Positions 23,808-32,870 are shown, counted from the first letter of the stretch. The stretch: 64,000 bases of DNA from Bilophila wadsworthia ATCC 49260 (GCF_000701705.1 NZ_JNJP01000008.1:1-64000), one strand, 5' to 3'. Numbers and translations are program-made. Notes: a model not told the origin generated them from the sequence alone.

Positions 23808-24443
23808 GGCGTCCTCCCGGTTTTGCGGAAACGGTCCCTTACCGGATACCAGATTTCCTGCGGACCTGTCGAGGGCCGGAAGGCGCTTCGGCGTATGGGA
23901 TGCGGGGCGATCCGCCGGGCGGGGAGGGCCGCGTTGGTCACCGGGCCGGGGTATGGAGCGGGGGGGCACCGATCCCTTTCAGGAATGCCGCAGTGCGTGT
24001 GGGGCGAAGTTGAGGAAGAGATACCAGTAATGCCGTGAGGAATGCAGCGGCGCGTGGTGCGGGGGCTTTGCTGATAATCGCCCCGGGAGTGCAGCAGATG
24101 CCCCATGCAGGCGGGGCGAAGACTAAAACCGGACAGGCTCATATCGAGGTTTTTTCATGCCGCCGCGTGGACGGGCGAAGCTCACGGCAATGCCCCATGC
24201 CGTGATGAGAGTGCGGCACGGGTGGGGATGGAACAGAAAAAGTAATGTATCCTTGCGGGTAAAAGCGGTACGTGGGCGTGAAGGGCTATGCGGGGGATAC
24301 GTGCCGGGGCGGGCGCGCTCAGGAAAATCATGTTCCCGCAGCCTTGACAAGGGAGTCCTAAATGGTAATGAATTTCGTATTCAATTAATGAAGCGCGGCG
24401 GCATGCCGTGCGGACACACCAACGAAAACCAAAGGAGATAGTT
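23808..24443. other. 636-bp divergent intergenic region
   Basis: It separates the leftward acyltransferase/radical SAM set from the rightward ahpC gene. It contains a promoter-like TTGACA for ahpC (listed separately). No gene was recognised. Confidence 0.6.
24344..24383 (+). promoter_or_regulatory. Candidate ahpC promoter and operator
   Basis: TTGACA at 24344-24349 is followed after about 16-17 bp by a poor -10 (TAATGA). TGAAT and ATTCA arms at 24369-24383 form a small inverted repeat in AT-rich DNA, where a peroxide or iron regulator could bind. This is suggestive only. Confidence 0.4.
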
Positions 24444-25007
24444 ATGTCCCTGATCAATAAGGAAGTAAGCGAATTCAGCGTTCAGGCTTTTCAGGACAAC
24501 GCCTTCAAGACCGTGACCAAGGCCGATATCCTCGGGAAGTGGTCCGTGTTTTTCTTCTATCCGGCGGACTTTACGTTCGTGTGCCCCACGGAGCTTGAGG
24601 ATCTCGCTGAAAAATATGAAGATTTCAAATCCATCGGATGCGAGATCTATTCGGTTTCGTGCGACAGCCATTTCGTCCACAAGGCGTGGCACGATGCCTC
24701 GAAGACCATACAGAAAATCAAGTACCCCATGCTCGCCGATCCCACCGGCGAGCTGGCCCGGGATTTCGACGTGATGATCGAATCGGAAGGCATGGCCGAG
24801 CGGGGCAGTTTCATCGTCAACCCCGAAGGGCGGATCGTGGCTTATGAAGTCATCGCCGGGAACGTGGGCCGCAACGCGGACGAACTGTTCCGCCGGGTGC
24901 AGGCTTCCCAGTTCGTGGCCTCGCACGACGATCAGGTGTGCCCTGCCAAGTGGCGTCCCGGCGCGGAAACCCTGAAGCCCAGCCTCGACCTCGTGGGCCT
25001 GCTGTAA
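24444..25007 (+). CDS. ahpC: Alkyl hydroperoxide reductase subunit C (peroxiredoxin)
   Basis: A 187-residue typical 2-Cys peroxiredoxin of the AhpC class. The peroxidatic Cys47 lies in DFTFVCPTE and the resolving Cys166 in QVCPAKW. It reduces hydrogen peroxide and organic peroxides in the cytoplasm with electrons from a flavoprotein disulfide reductase. AAAGGAG precedes the ATG at 24444. Its stop overlaps the start of the flavoprotein gene by one base (TAATG), so the two are co-translated. Confidence 0.97.
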   Translation: MSLINKEVSEFSVQAFQDNAFKTVTKADILGKWSVFFFYPADFTFVCPTELEDLAEKYEDFKSIGCEIYSVSCDSHFVHKAWHDASKTIQKIKYPMLADPTGELARDFDVMIESEGMAERGSFIVNPEGRIVAYEVIAGNVGRNADELFRRVQASQFVASHDDQVCPAKWRPGAETLKPSLDLVGLL

Positions 25008-26680
25008 TGGACGCCGGTCGGGCCGCCGACCTGTACGACGCGGTGGTGGTGGGGGGCGGCCCGGCCGGGCTGGCCGCCGCCCTCTACCTTGCCCGCGCCC
25101 GGTACAGGGTGCTTGTCGTGGAAAAGGACACCTTCGGTGGGCAGATAACGATCACCGCCGAAGTGGTGAATTATCCCGGCGTGGAAAAGACCGAAGGCCA
25201 TTCGCTCACCGAAACCATGCGCCGTCAGGCCCTGCATTTCGGCGCGGAGTTCCTGCTGGCCGAAGCGCAAGGGATCGACGTGGACGGGGATTTCCGCATC
25301 GTGCGTACGAGCCGGGGGGCTTTCCGGTGCTTCGCCGTACTGCTCGCCACCGGGGCCCATCCCCGCAAGGTGGGTTTTGAGGGCGAGGAAACGTTCCGGG
25401 GCCGGGGCGTGGCCTACTGCGCCACGTGCGACGGCGGGTTCTTCACGGACAGGGATGTCTTTGTGGTGGGCGGCGGATTCGCCGCCGCCGAGGAAGCCAT
25501 GTTCCTCACCCGGTACGCCCGTTCCGTGACCATGCTCGTGCGCCGGAGCACGCTGTCCTGCGCCGAAAGCATCGCCGAGCAGGTGCTCGCCCACGAATCC
25601 GTCCGGGTGCGCTTCAATACAGTTCTGGAAGCGGTGGAAGGCGACACGGCCCTGCGCCGCGCCGTGTTCCGCGACACCGTGACCGGGCGGCTGGAGACGT
25701 ATGCGCCGCCCGAGGGCGAGACCTTCGGGGTATTCGTCTTCGCGGGGTACGAGCCCGCGTCGCGGCTGGCCGAAGGCCTTGCGGAGCTGACCGGGCAGGG
25801 GAACATCGTTACCGATAGGGAACAACGGACGAGGACGGAAGGCGTCTACGCCGCCGGGGACGTGTGCGACAAGCGGCTGCGTCAGGTGGTCACCGCCGTT
25901 TCCGACGGGGCCGTTGCCGCTACCTCCATCGAGCGCTATGCGGCGGACATGCAGCGCAAGACGGGTTTGCGCCCGCAGCGCCCGGCAACCGCCCCGGCGT
26001 CTTCCGGAGCCTCGAAAGCCTCAGCCCCTTCCGGAAATGCCCGCGAGACAGAAGGCGGGTTCCTCACGGCGGAGCAGCGGGAACAGCTTGCGGGAGTCTT
26101 CGCCCGCATGGAACGCCCGCTCATCCTGAAGGCGGAACCGGACAGCCGCCCGGTTTCGGAAGATCTGCGCCGGATGCTCATGGAGCTTGCGGCTTTGACG
26201 GATAAGCTGACCGTGGAGTGGACGCCGCCGTCTGACGGGCCGGAACGCCCCTGCGTGCGGGTTTTGCGGGCGGACGGGACCGATACCGGCATTGCCTTCC
26301 ACGGCGTCCCCGGCGGGCATGAGTTCAATTCGTTCGTCGTGGGCCTGTACAACGCGGCGGGCCCCGGGCAGAGCATCGATCCCGCCCTTGCCGAGGCCAT
26401 CGCCGCCATCGACAGGCCGCTGGATCTGCAAATCGTGGTTGCCCTGTCCTGCACCATGTGCCCGGAACTGGTCATAGCCGCGCAGAAGATCGCCGCCTCC
26501 AATCCGCTGGTGACCGCCAAGGTCTACGACGTGAACCACTTCCCGGAACTGCGGGAACGGTACAAGATCATGAGCGTGCCTTGCCTCATCATCAACAAGG
26601 CGAAAGTGGCGTTCGGCAAGAAGACGCTCGGCCAGTTGTTGGAATTGCTGGCAGAACCGGAGGCCGGGCAGACTGGTTGA
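25007..26680 (+). CDS. AhpF-like flavoprotein with C-terminal glutaredoxin-like domain
   Basis: A 557-residue protein. The first part (about 1-320) is a thioredoxin-reductase-like FAD/NAD(P)H oxidoreductase with VVVGGGPAGLAAALYLARAR, redox motif CATC (about 137-140), VVGGGFAAAEEA and a TEGVYAAGDV motif. After an Ala/Pro/Ser linker, residues about 360-555 hold a tandem thioredoxin-fold unit with a CTMC motif (about 482-485), like the N-terminal domain of AhpF. In AhpF itself this domain comes first, so the order is swapped. It probably passes electrons from NAD(P)H to AhpC. The one-base overlap with ahpC supports that. Confidence 0.9.
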   Translation: MDAGRAADLYDAVVVGGGPAGLAAALYLARARYRVLVVEKDTFGGQITITAEVVNYPGVEKTEGHSLTETMRRQALHFGAEFLLAEAQGIDVDGDFRIVRTSRGAFRCFAVLLATGAHPRKVGFEGEETFRGRGVAYCATCDGGFFTDRDVFVVGGGFAAAEEAMFLTRYARSVTMLVRRSTLSCAESIAEQVLAHESVRVRFNTVLEAVEGDTALRRAVFRDTVTGRLETYAPPEGETFGVFVFAGYEPASRLAEGLAELTGQGNIVTDREQRTRTEGVYAAGDVCDKRLRQVVTAVSDGAVAATSIERYAADMQRKTGLRPQRPATAPASSGASKASAPSGNARETEGGFLTAEQREQLAGVFARMERPLILKAEPDSRPVSEDLRRMLMELAALTDKLTVEWTPPSDGPERPCVRVLRADGTDTGIAFHGVPGGHEFNSFVVGLYNAAGPGQSIDPALAEAIAAIDRPLDLQIVVALSCTMCPELVIAAQKIAASNPLVTAKVYDVNHFPELRERYKIMSVPCLIINKAKVAFGKKTLGQLLELLAEPEAGQTG

Positions 26681-26717
26681 TTTTCATGGACGGGCCTTGA
26701 AAGGGGAGGGGTAACGC

Positions 26718-26759
26718 TGGGGAAGGGGGCTTTTTCTGAAGAAGGTTTCCCTTTCCCAA
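26718..26759. repeat. Dispersed hairpin element, copy 1
   Basis: TGGGGAAGGGGGC pairs loosely with TTTCCCTTTCCCAA around CTTTTTCTGAAGAAGG. The same layout (TTGGGGAAGGG, CCTTTCT, AGAAAGG, CCCTTCCCCAA) recurs almost perfectly at 41680-41734, and in weaker form at 35462-35507. It lies just after the flavoprotein stop. Confidence 0.6.
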
Positions 26760-26774
26760 AAACAGTCAGTGCGG

Positions 26775-26798
26775 CCTTCCTTCCTTCCTTCCTTCCTT
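26775..26798. repeat. Tetranucleotide tract, six CCTT copies
   Basis: Six perfect CCTT units in a non-coding stretch between the ahp genes and a terminator. No start codon or promoter is placed so that copy-number change would clearly matter. Confidence 0.8.
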
Positions 26799-26936
26799 CT
26801 CTTTCCAAGGCTGCGCGTATTGCGAAGCCCTGTGCTTTCACGGCACGGGGATCGCCTTTGGAATGGATACCTTTCAGAGGGCAAAAGCCGAGGGATTTCC
26901 TTAAAGCGTTTGTGCGGAGATTTTCCGGCAAGCCTT

Positions 26937-26964
26937 GGCCGCAGCGAATCGCTGCGGCCTTTTT
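26937..26964 (+). terminator. Intrinsic terminator downstream of the ahp genes
   Basis: GGCCGCAGCGA and TCGCTGCGGCC form an 11-bp stem with a very short loop, followed by TTTTT. It lies about 257 bp after the flavoprotein stop on the plus strand. Confidence 0.85.
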
Positions 26965-27090
26965 GTGCATTGGAGAAGTGCGCTGGTGGGAGCGCGCATT
27001 ATCCGCAGAAATATAGTAGCGCATAATCTTTTTATTATGTCAATTTTATTCTTCCGTTTTTGCAATAAGATAGGTACTGTAAAGTATCTG

Positions 27091-27257
27091 TGGACATTCA
27101 CAGTTTCCTGTCTTTATGGACGCATAAAATGGACACTCAAAATATCCGTTCTCACCTGCTTAAAGACAGGCTTTCAAAATGGACGCTCATATTGTCCTTC
27201 TTGATCGGACGCTCATGTTATACTTATATAATGGACATACAAAATGGACGCTCAATA
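27091..27257. repeat. 13-bp repeat cluster, distal
   Basis: Nearly contiguous units: TGGACATTCACAG, TTTCCTGTCTTTA, TGGACGCATAAAA, TGGACACTCAAAA, TATCCGTTCTCAC (27091-27155), a 24-bp step, then TGGACGCTCATAT, TGTCCTTCTTGAT, CGGACGCTCATGT, TATACTTATATAA, TGGACATACAAAA and TGGACGCTCAATA (27180-27257). This is the cleanest copy of the array. It lies about 9.6 kb from the parA gene, with ordinary genes in between. Confidence 0.9.
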
Positions 27258-27392
27258 AGGGAGGGGTACGGTATGATTCCCTGTACAGCCGGGCCTGCCA
27301 TTTCCTTCAAACGCCGGAGGAAGCGGATCGGGCTCCCTCCGGTATCTGGGATATCTCCCGTTCCCTTTCATGCCTGGAGGATGCGGCACCGT

Positions 27393-27429
27393 AAAAAAAG
27401 ACGCCGCATCCCCAAGGAAATGCGGCGTC
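27393..27429 (-). terminator. Strong terminator after the kinase-like effector gene
   Basis: GACGCCGCAT and ATGCGGCGTC form a perfect 10-bp stem. On the minus strand a run of seven T follows. It lies 27 bp past the stop at 27456. Confidence 0.92.
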
Positions 27430-27455
27430 CGGAGGCGTTTCGCGGCACCCTCGGA

Positions 27456-30128
27456 TCAGAGGATGGCGCTGAACTTCGTCAGAAAGTCCCGGGTGAAGAA
27501 ACCGTTCTGGATGCGCTCCCCGAATGAACCCTTTGCGCCGACCTTATGCCGGGCATACGTTTCCTTGATGCCCGGGGCGGCCCAGTCCTCCACGACGCGG
27601 TGCTCCCTTTCGAGCCGGGCGGCGTGGCGCTGAGCGTCCTTGAGCCGGGATACCGCGGCATCCACGGCTTCGTTGTCCATGCAGGGGGCGAGCATGGCCC
27701 GGTAGTCGTCTTCCCGGATGGCTGTGAGCTTGTCGAAGGTATCGCGGTCGATGAACACGGGCCGGAACAGCTGGTTGAAACCGAACTGCTGCCGCGTCTC
27801 GCTCAGCAGCCTGTCGGGGAGCTTCGAAAGGTCGATGCGCCCGTCCGGCGGTATCGTGTACCCCTCTCTGCGCAGTTTGCTCAGGAAATCCTGCTGGCGC
27901 GGGGTGGGGCGGCTCAGGTCAACGACGGTCATGCCCGCCTTGCGGGTCCCGAAGCTGGCGTCGTTGTCGATGCCCGTGATCTTTACGGCTCCGGTTTGCG
28001 GATTGATGTCGATGAGGTAGTTGTCGCCGTGGCGGTCCACCTGCCCGGAAAGGACATCGGCCCATTCCATTTTGGACAGTTCGCGCATCAGGTTGGCGCG
28101 CATGGCGTCGAGTTTCCCGTTGGAGCGCAGGAAGCGGCAGGTTTCGGGGAAATTGAGTTCCTTGCCGTCAGGCATCCGGCAGACGGGCTTGCCTCTGGCG
28201 ATATCGAAGAAGGTCTTGCCGGGGGCGGCCTCCATGAACAGGCCGAGCTGCCCGTCATGGCTGCCGATGCTTGAGCGGGCGATGGTTCCGCCGCAGCCGA
28301 TGGCGTCCGCCACGCGGGAGGCCGCCACGTTGAGCTGCATGACGCGCGCCCCGTTGCGGTAGCCGAGGCCGGACGCGCACAGATGGTCGAGGCCGCGCCG
28401 CGCGCCCACCTCGGGCTTGAACACAAGCTTCATGTCTTCGCCGTCTCTGCCCCGGTACGTGCACAGATGCACGGTATTGGCCGCGCCCTGCCCGAGCTTG
28501 CGGGTGTCGGTCAGGATGGCGTCGCCCGCCCGGAGTTCAAGCTGGTCGGCCATGATGCCGCGCAGGGAGGCTTCGAGGATGGTATTCATGTCCACATGGT
28601 GATCCAGCGCGGCCTGGATGTATTCGCCCCGCGCCTGCGGGTTGGCCCCGGTCGAGCGCAGCATCCCGGCGGCCTCCTGAAACTCGGAAACGAGGATCCC
28701 ATCGCGCGTGAGCAGGGGCGTGTTTTCGATCTGGGCCGCGAGCCTTTTCATCTCGGACGGCACGAGCACGAAGCCGTTTTGCCCCACGCTCCGGCGCAAC
28801 AGGTCCGCCATGCCGCGCGGGATGCGTTCGCCGCAGAAATGCTGATAGTAGCCGCCGATTTCCTTTGCGCCGATGGTAGGGTGCTCCGCGATTGCCATCA
28901 TGGTCAGGAGCGTGCCGCAGGCCCGGCGAGTCTCCGGGGCCCGCAGGATGCGCACGGCGTCTTCCATTTCGTGGGCCAGCCGCTCGGGCGAGAGCGCCCC
29001 GGCATCGAGGCGGGTCATGATCTCGCTGACCTTGGCGTTGTAGCGGGCGAGCCCCGTGGCGAGCGGCGTGCCGAGGCCGCCGGGCAGGGCCGAGGCCGAG
29101 GGAAACAGGGACTGGTCCACGGGCGGCAGGATCGCGCGCACGGCGGATTTGACGCCCGCTCTGGGATCGGCGGAGGCAAGGGCGTCCAGCCGCTCGGCGG
29201 AACGGGCGAGCATGGCCTCGGCGGGGGCGAACAGGGTGCGGTCGGGGATGAGGACGGGGCCGCCCCCGGGATCGGCGTTGGGGTGTATCGCCCCGTCGAT
29301 GCGGCCGCGCAGGGCTTCGAGATCGGCGCGCAACCGGGTGGCCGTATCCCGGAATTCGGCCAGCGGCATCTGCCCCTTGCGGCCTTCCAGCGCGTCGATG
29401 CTCCCGAAAAGCCGCGCCGCGTCGGCCCTGAATGCCCCGGCGACGTCACCGCTGCCGTGCATGAAGTGCGCCATGTCCTGCATGGCTTTCCCCGCCGTGG
29501 GAGCCTGCGGATCCGCGACACCGGGGGCTATCTGCTGCCGCCGTTCGGCGGGCATCGCCGCGAGTTGCATGGTGGCGGCGAAATTCAGCGCCTCGGAAGC
29601 CCGGAACTGGGTGGCCTGCGCCAGCGAATCGAGCAGGGCGGCGCTGACGCCGCTGGCCTTCTGGAATGCGCCGATCTGGGTGTAGAGCTCGTTCTGCGCG
29701 CCGACGAACGCTTCCAGCGCCGCGAAGGCGGCATCGGGAAGCGGATTGGCGTGGAAGTCCGCGATGGGGATGCGGCGCAGGTTCGCCGCCGCCACGTCGC
29801 AGGCGTTGGCGGCCTTCAGCATGGCGGAGTGGATGCGGAAGCCGCCGTGGAAGACTTTGGGTCGGGGGATTTCGGTTTTGATGGCGTCGTACAGATCCCC
29901 GCCGATGCCCCGCAGCCCGCCGGAACGGTCAAGGGCGGTGTCCAGCATCTGGCGCAGCCGCGCCTCGGCCTGGAGGAGATCCTCATTGGGCGGGTTTCCG
30001 GGGGCCGGCGCCCCGTTCTGGGCGTCGTGGGGAACTGCGGGGTTTTGCTGCCCGGCGCCTTCGACGTCCGCATGGGGATCGACGCTGATGGAAGTCCCGG
30101 ACGTCGCGGAGAAAATCGTGGAGCTCAT
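27456..30128 (-). CDS. Large kinase-fold protein, probable secreted effector
   Basis: An 890-residue protein. The first 50 residues are Ser/Thr/Pro-rich and flexible (MSSTIFSATSGTSISVDPHA), like type III secretion signals. Residues about 50-530 are Ala-rich and helical with no clear domain. Residues about 540-760 look like an atypical kinase: a Gly-rich LGQGAANTV (545-553), Lys571 in KLVFKPE, catalytic-loop-like DRHGDN (698-703) and metal-site-like IDND (720-723). This is closer to PI-kinase/HipA-like folds than to classic Ser/Thr kinases. GGAGG precedes the ATG at 30128. A chaperone-sized gene lies directly upstream. No secretion apparatus is in the window, so an effector role is an inference. 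Confidence 0.75.
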   Translation of the reverse strand: MSSTIFSATSGTSISVDPHADVEGAGQQNPAVPHDAQNGAPAPGNPPNEDLLQAEARLRQMLDTALDRSGGLRGIGGDLYDAIKTEIPRPKVFHGGFRIHSAMLKAANACDVAAANLRRIPIADFHANPLPDAAFAALEAFVGAQNELYTQIGAFQKASGVSAALLDSLAQATQFRASEALNFAATMQLAAMPAERRQQIAPGVADPQAPTAGKAMQDMAHFMHGSGDVAGAFRADAARLFGSIDALEGRKGQMPLAEFRDTATRLRADLEALRGRIDGAIHPNADPGGGPVLIPDRTLFAPAEAMLARSAERLDALASADPRAGVKSAVRAILPPVDQSLFPSASALPGGLGTPLATGLARYNAKVSEIMTRLDAGALSPERLAHEMEDAVRILRAPETRRACGTLLTMMAIAEHPTIGAKEIGGYYQHFCGERIPRGMADLLRRSVGQNGFVLVPSEMKRLAAQIENTPLLTRDGILVSEFQEAAGMLRSTGANPQARGEYIQAALDHHVDMNTILEASLRGIMADQLELRAGDAILTDTRKLGQGAANTVHLCTYRGRDGEDMKLVFKPEVGARRGLDHLCASGLGYRNGARVMQLNVAASRVADAIGCGGTIARSSIGSHDGQLGLFMEAAPGKTFFDIARGKPVCRMPDGKELNFPETCRFLRSNGKLDAMRANLMRELSKMEWADVLSGQVDRHGDNYLIDINPQTGAVKITGIDNDASFGTRKAGMTVVDLSRPTPRQQDFLSKLRREGYTIPPDGRIDLSKLPDRLLSETRQQFGFNQLFRPVFIDRDTFDKLTAIREDDYRAMLAPCMDNEAVDAAVSRLKDAQRHAARLEREHRVVEDWAAPGIKETYARHKVGAKGSFGERIQNGFFTRDFLTKFSAIL

Positions 30129-30143
30129 GGTGGCCTCCGTGCG

Positions 30144-30749
30144 CTAGACGCGCATCCAGTTGACGTTGGACATGCCGACAAGCCCGGAATCGAGCCCCTG
30201 CATCAGATCCAGCAGGGCATACAGGCCTTCGCCCTGTTGCTGCACGTCGCCTTCCGGGGTGTCCAGACGCCATGCGCAGCGCTCGGCGTCGAGGACGACG
30301 TTCAGCACGCCCGATTGGGGCAGGCAGGCTTGGCAGGCCTCGATAAAGCTGCAAGCCGCCTCAAGGGACAGGCGTTCCGTTTCGGGATCGTTCCATGCGC
30401 CCCCCCACGGAAGCGACAGCCCGAGGCGCAGGCGGCCCGCATCCAGCAGATAGCGGAACTGCCAACTCTGGAGCCCCCCGCCGAGGAGCCCGCAGCCAAG
30501 ATAGCGGACGGGGCCTTCCCTGAGGCCTTGCGGCGCTTCGGGGCTGTCGAAGACGGCGTCCAGATCCTCAAGGTAAAGCCCGGCAAGCCCGGAGAGCGGC
30601 TCGCGCCCGTCCGTGGCGAAAAACCATTCGTCGGTCTGTTCCAGTTCGTTGATGGCCTCCAGAGGCAGGGGAGGCAACGGCAGGCCGTTGTCTTCAAGCA
30701 TCCCCGCGAACCCTTCCGGCAGCCGCAATCCCTGTATGGTAGCGTCCAT
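30144..30749 (-). CDS. Possible secretion chaperone for the adjacent effector
   Basis: A 201-residue acidic protein with no signal peptide or membrane segment. The middle (GLQSWQFRYLLDAGRLRLGL) is beta-rich and is followed by helices (RLSLEAACSFIEACQAC), broadly like CesT/Tir-type chaperone folds, though longer than the usual 130-150 residues. AAGGAG lies seven bases before the ATG at 30749. The gap to the effector gene is 15 bp, so the two are co-expressed. The assignment rests mainly on the pair arrangement. Confidence 0.5.
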   Translation of the reverse strand: MDATIQGLRLPEGFAGMLEDNGLPLPPLPLEAINELEQTDEWFFATDGREPLSGLAGLYLEDLDAVFDSPEAPQGLREGPVRYLGCGLLGGGLQSWQFRYLLDAGRLRLGLSLPWGGAWNDPETERLSLEAACSFIEACQACLPQSGVLNVVLDAERCAWRLDTPEGDVQQQGEGLYALLDLMQGLDSGLVGMSNVNWMRV

Positions 30750-31344
30750 TGTCCGACTCCTTGTCATGCCGCAAAACGGCGGAACATGCCGCACGGGCCT
30801 GCCAACGACGTTGCCGGGATTTCCGTGCGGGCGCTTCATGCAAAAGGCTCAAGCAAAATCCGTGCTCAGAGAAGTCATAACCAGCCGAAGCTGTTCCCGC
30901 AACACCTTCTCCGGATGCGGAAAAGGCGGTTCCCCGGACGATGAGGGCCGTGCCTGCCGTTCCCGCTTTTCCGCGGGATGCGGGGAAGCATCCGGACGGG
31001 AGGCCGCGCGCTTCCGGGCGGGGATGGCCTGCGCCGGGCCATCCGGGGCGGGGCCGCGCATGGGCTGGAGATCGCCTCCATCGATAGAGGCGGTGCCAAC
31101 GTTTTTCCCGTGTGCCCCGGGTACGCTCCGCCCAATGCCGCCGGGCTCGCGGCCTCTTCCACGGGAGCCCCGGCGTGTTGAGGCGGCTGGTAGCATAACG
31201 CGAGGGAATATGGGGCATTATGGGGCGTTTCCCGGCGCGTGGAAGCGGGGCGGTATCCGGGAAGCCGCCCGCGGGCGCGGCATGGGCCTCTTGATCGGAT
31301 CGGCGGAGAGGCCGATGTCCGGGAATGCGGAAGGCGAGGTTCCG
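30750..31344. other. 595-bp intergenic region
   Basis: It lies between hipA and the chaperone-like gene, both on the minus strand, so it should hold the chaperone/effector promoter. No convincing promoter, gene or repeat was picked out by eye. Confidence 0.5.
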
Positions 31345-32520
31345 TCAGCCGGAAACCTCCGCGAGGATGGCCGGGAGCGCGGCTACGGCCTCGCCGACCT
31401 GCTCGAGGATGGCCTTTACCGTGCGGGCGGGCACGTCCACGACCGAGGCCGCGGCGATCATGTCCTTGTCCGTGATGTCCCGCCCCTTGCCGTTGACCAT
31501 GCAGGTCTGTTCCCCCCCCACGCCCCGCGAGGGGGTGAGGTCATAGGCCGGGGCCAGCCGCCAGCGGCCTTTCGCATCGAGGAGGAAGGAGAAGTTCTTG
31601 GAATGGTCGTCCTGATTGCCGAGCCGGACGTTGAACGCCATGAGCCGGACCAGCTTTTCCACGTCCTCGGGATTGCGGGTGAGGGATTTTCCCAGCCGGA
31701 ACAGGTTTTCGTAGTCGAGGGAGGCGTACCGGTGCGAGGCGTGCAGCAGCCCGCAGGCGGTATGCACATGCACCTTGCCGCCGTCCTCGCGGTCGAAGCG
31801 CCGGACGCCGAAGTAGGCGGCCCCGTCCCTGCCGGGGAAGAGGGCTGTCTCCGGCATCTCGATCCCCGCCCGCTTCGCGGCGAGGGAACAGGCGTATTCC
31901 ATCCTGCCGATGGCGGGATCGTCATGGCGCGCCGGGAACTTGATCAGCCACGGATCGCAGCCGGGCTCGGCGACGGCGTCGGGCACGATGAGCCGCCTGT
32001 CGCCGGACACCCGGACCATGATCTTGGGCCGCGCCCCGCAGGAGGAGCCGTTCAGGGCCATGAGCGTGCGCAGCGTCTCCACGGGCAGCGGGTCCTCATT
32101 GAGGGTGCGCCACGCCTCTTCGGCCACGCCGTCCAGATCGATGCGTTCGGGCAGCGGGTCGGGGTCCGGGGTCACGGGCTCATATTCCAGCGCGCCCATG
32201 CCGCCGCTCCCCACCAGCGAGAGCCGGGACAGGGGCGTGATCCGTTCCAGCGGCAGGCCGCTGCGCCGCAGCAGGCGGTCCAGCAGGAGCAGCCCCCAGC
32301 CGTCGGGCAGGCTGTCGTTGAAGACGCCGAACAGCCCGTCGAACGTCCGTTTCGGATCGGACGCCACCCCGGGCCGCAGGGGAAGCAGGAAAGGCGAGAG
32401 TTCAATGCCCGAATCGAGGAAGCGCTTGTCGTACTCGAACAGGATGTCCCCGCCGCGCTCATCCAATAAGCCCACGAACCGCCTTTCGCCCCGGGCATTC
32501 AGATATACTTCAAGACGCAT
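31345..32520 (-). CDS. hipA: HipA-type kinase toxin
   Basis: A 391-residue HipA. The N-terminal subdomain includes FGVFNDSLPDGWG and the Pro-rich loop LVGSGGMGALEYEP. The kinase core has LIKFPARHDD, the catalytic GNQDDHSKNFSFLL and the metal-binding APAYDLTPS. In E. coli, HipA phosphorylates glutamyl-tRNA synthetase and causes growth arrest. The ATG at 32520 overlaps hipB by 11 bp, so the pair is translationally coupled. The catalytic residues appear intact. Confidence 0.93.
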   Translation of the reverse strand: MRLEVYLNARGERRFVGLLDERGGDILFEYDKRFLDSGIELSPFLLPLRPGVASDPKRTFDGLFGVFNDSLPDGWGLLLLDRLLRRSGLPLERITPLSRLSLVGSGGMGALEYEPVTPDPDPLPERIDLDGVAEEAWRTLNEDPLPVETLRTLMALNGSSCGARPKIMVRVSGDRRLIVPDAVAEPGCDPWLIKFPARHDDPAIGRMEYACSLAAKRAGIEMPETALFPGRDGAAYFGVRRFDREDGGKVHVHTACGLLHASHRYASLDYENLFRLGKSLTRNPEDVEKLVRLMAFNVRLGNQDDHSKNFSFLLDAKGRWRLAPAYDLTPSRGVGGEQTCMVNGKGRDITDKDMIAAASVVDVPARTVKAILEQVGEAVAALPAILAEVSG

Positions 32521-32815
32521 CGGGCCTCCTCGCGCGCTTGCGTTCGCGGGGCGCGGCTTCAAACAGGCTGTGCACCGGGGGTTCGGGGAACAGGGCGTCG
32601 AACCCGTCCATGCGGCGCAGGGCGAACGCGATTTCCACGAACGAGGCCAGCGCGATGTCCCCGGTCTTTTCAAAGCGCCGGAGCGTGGACAGGCTGATCC
32701 CGGCGGCATGGGCCAAGGCTTCCTGCGTGAGGTTCTGGCGCAGCCGTTCGGCCTTGGCCCGTCCCGCCAGCTCGAGCCGCACGTCGCGCGGGCTTTTCAG
32801 ATAATCGTTCAACAT
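32510..32815 (-). CDS. hipB: HipB-type antitoxin/repressor
   Basis: A 101-residue XRE-type HTH protein (LTQEALAHAAGISLSTLRRF) with a basic C-terminal tail (RERKRARRPDAS). It precedes and overlaps hipA, the normal order. It should neutralise HipA and repress the operon. A good promoter lies just upstream on the minus strand. Confidence 0.9.
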   Translation of the reverse strand: MLNDYLKSPRDVRLELAGRAKAERLRQNLTQEALAHAAGISLSTLRRFEKTGDIALASFVEIAFALRRMDGFDALFPEPPVHSLFEAAPRERKRARRPDAS

Positions 32816-32841
32816 AGAGCGGTAAACTCCGTTTATTGGAG

Positions 32842-32870
32842 AGTATCGTTCTTTTATAGATGGTTGTCAA
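32842..32870 (-). promoter_or_regulatory. hipBA promoter
   Basis: On the minus strand, TTGACA (32870-32865), a 17-bp spacer and GATACT (32847-32842), 27 bp before the hipB start. CTCC/GGAG arms between it and the ATG may be part of an operator. Confidence 0.65.

Noticed and set aside
26524..27024. Minus-strand frame with a KEGRKEGRKEG stretch
   Set aside because: The stretch is just the translated CCTT tract; nothing else supports a gene.
28383..30944. 853-residue open frame on the plus strand opposite the effector-like gene
   Set aside because: GC-rich shadow frame: Gly/Arg/His-rich, no domain or ribosome site, while the minus strand encodes a coherent protein with a start site and terminator.
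30613..32469. 618-residue plus-strand frame opposite hipA
   Set aside because: It spans a gap and two genes on the other strand and has no motifs; hipA catalytic motifs are intact on the minus strand.
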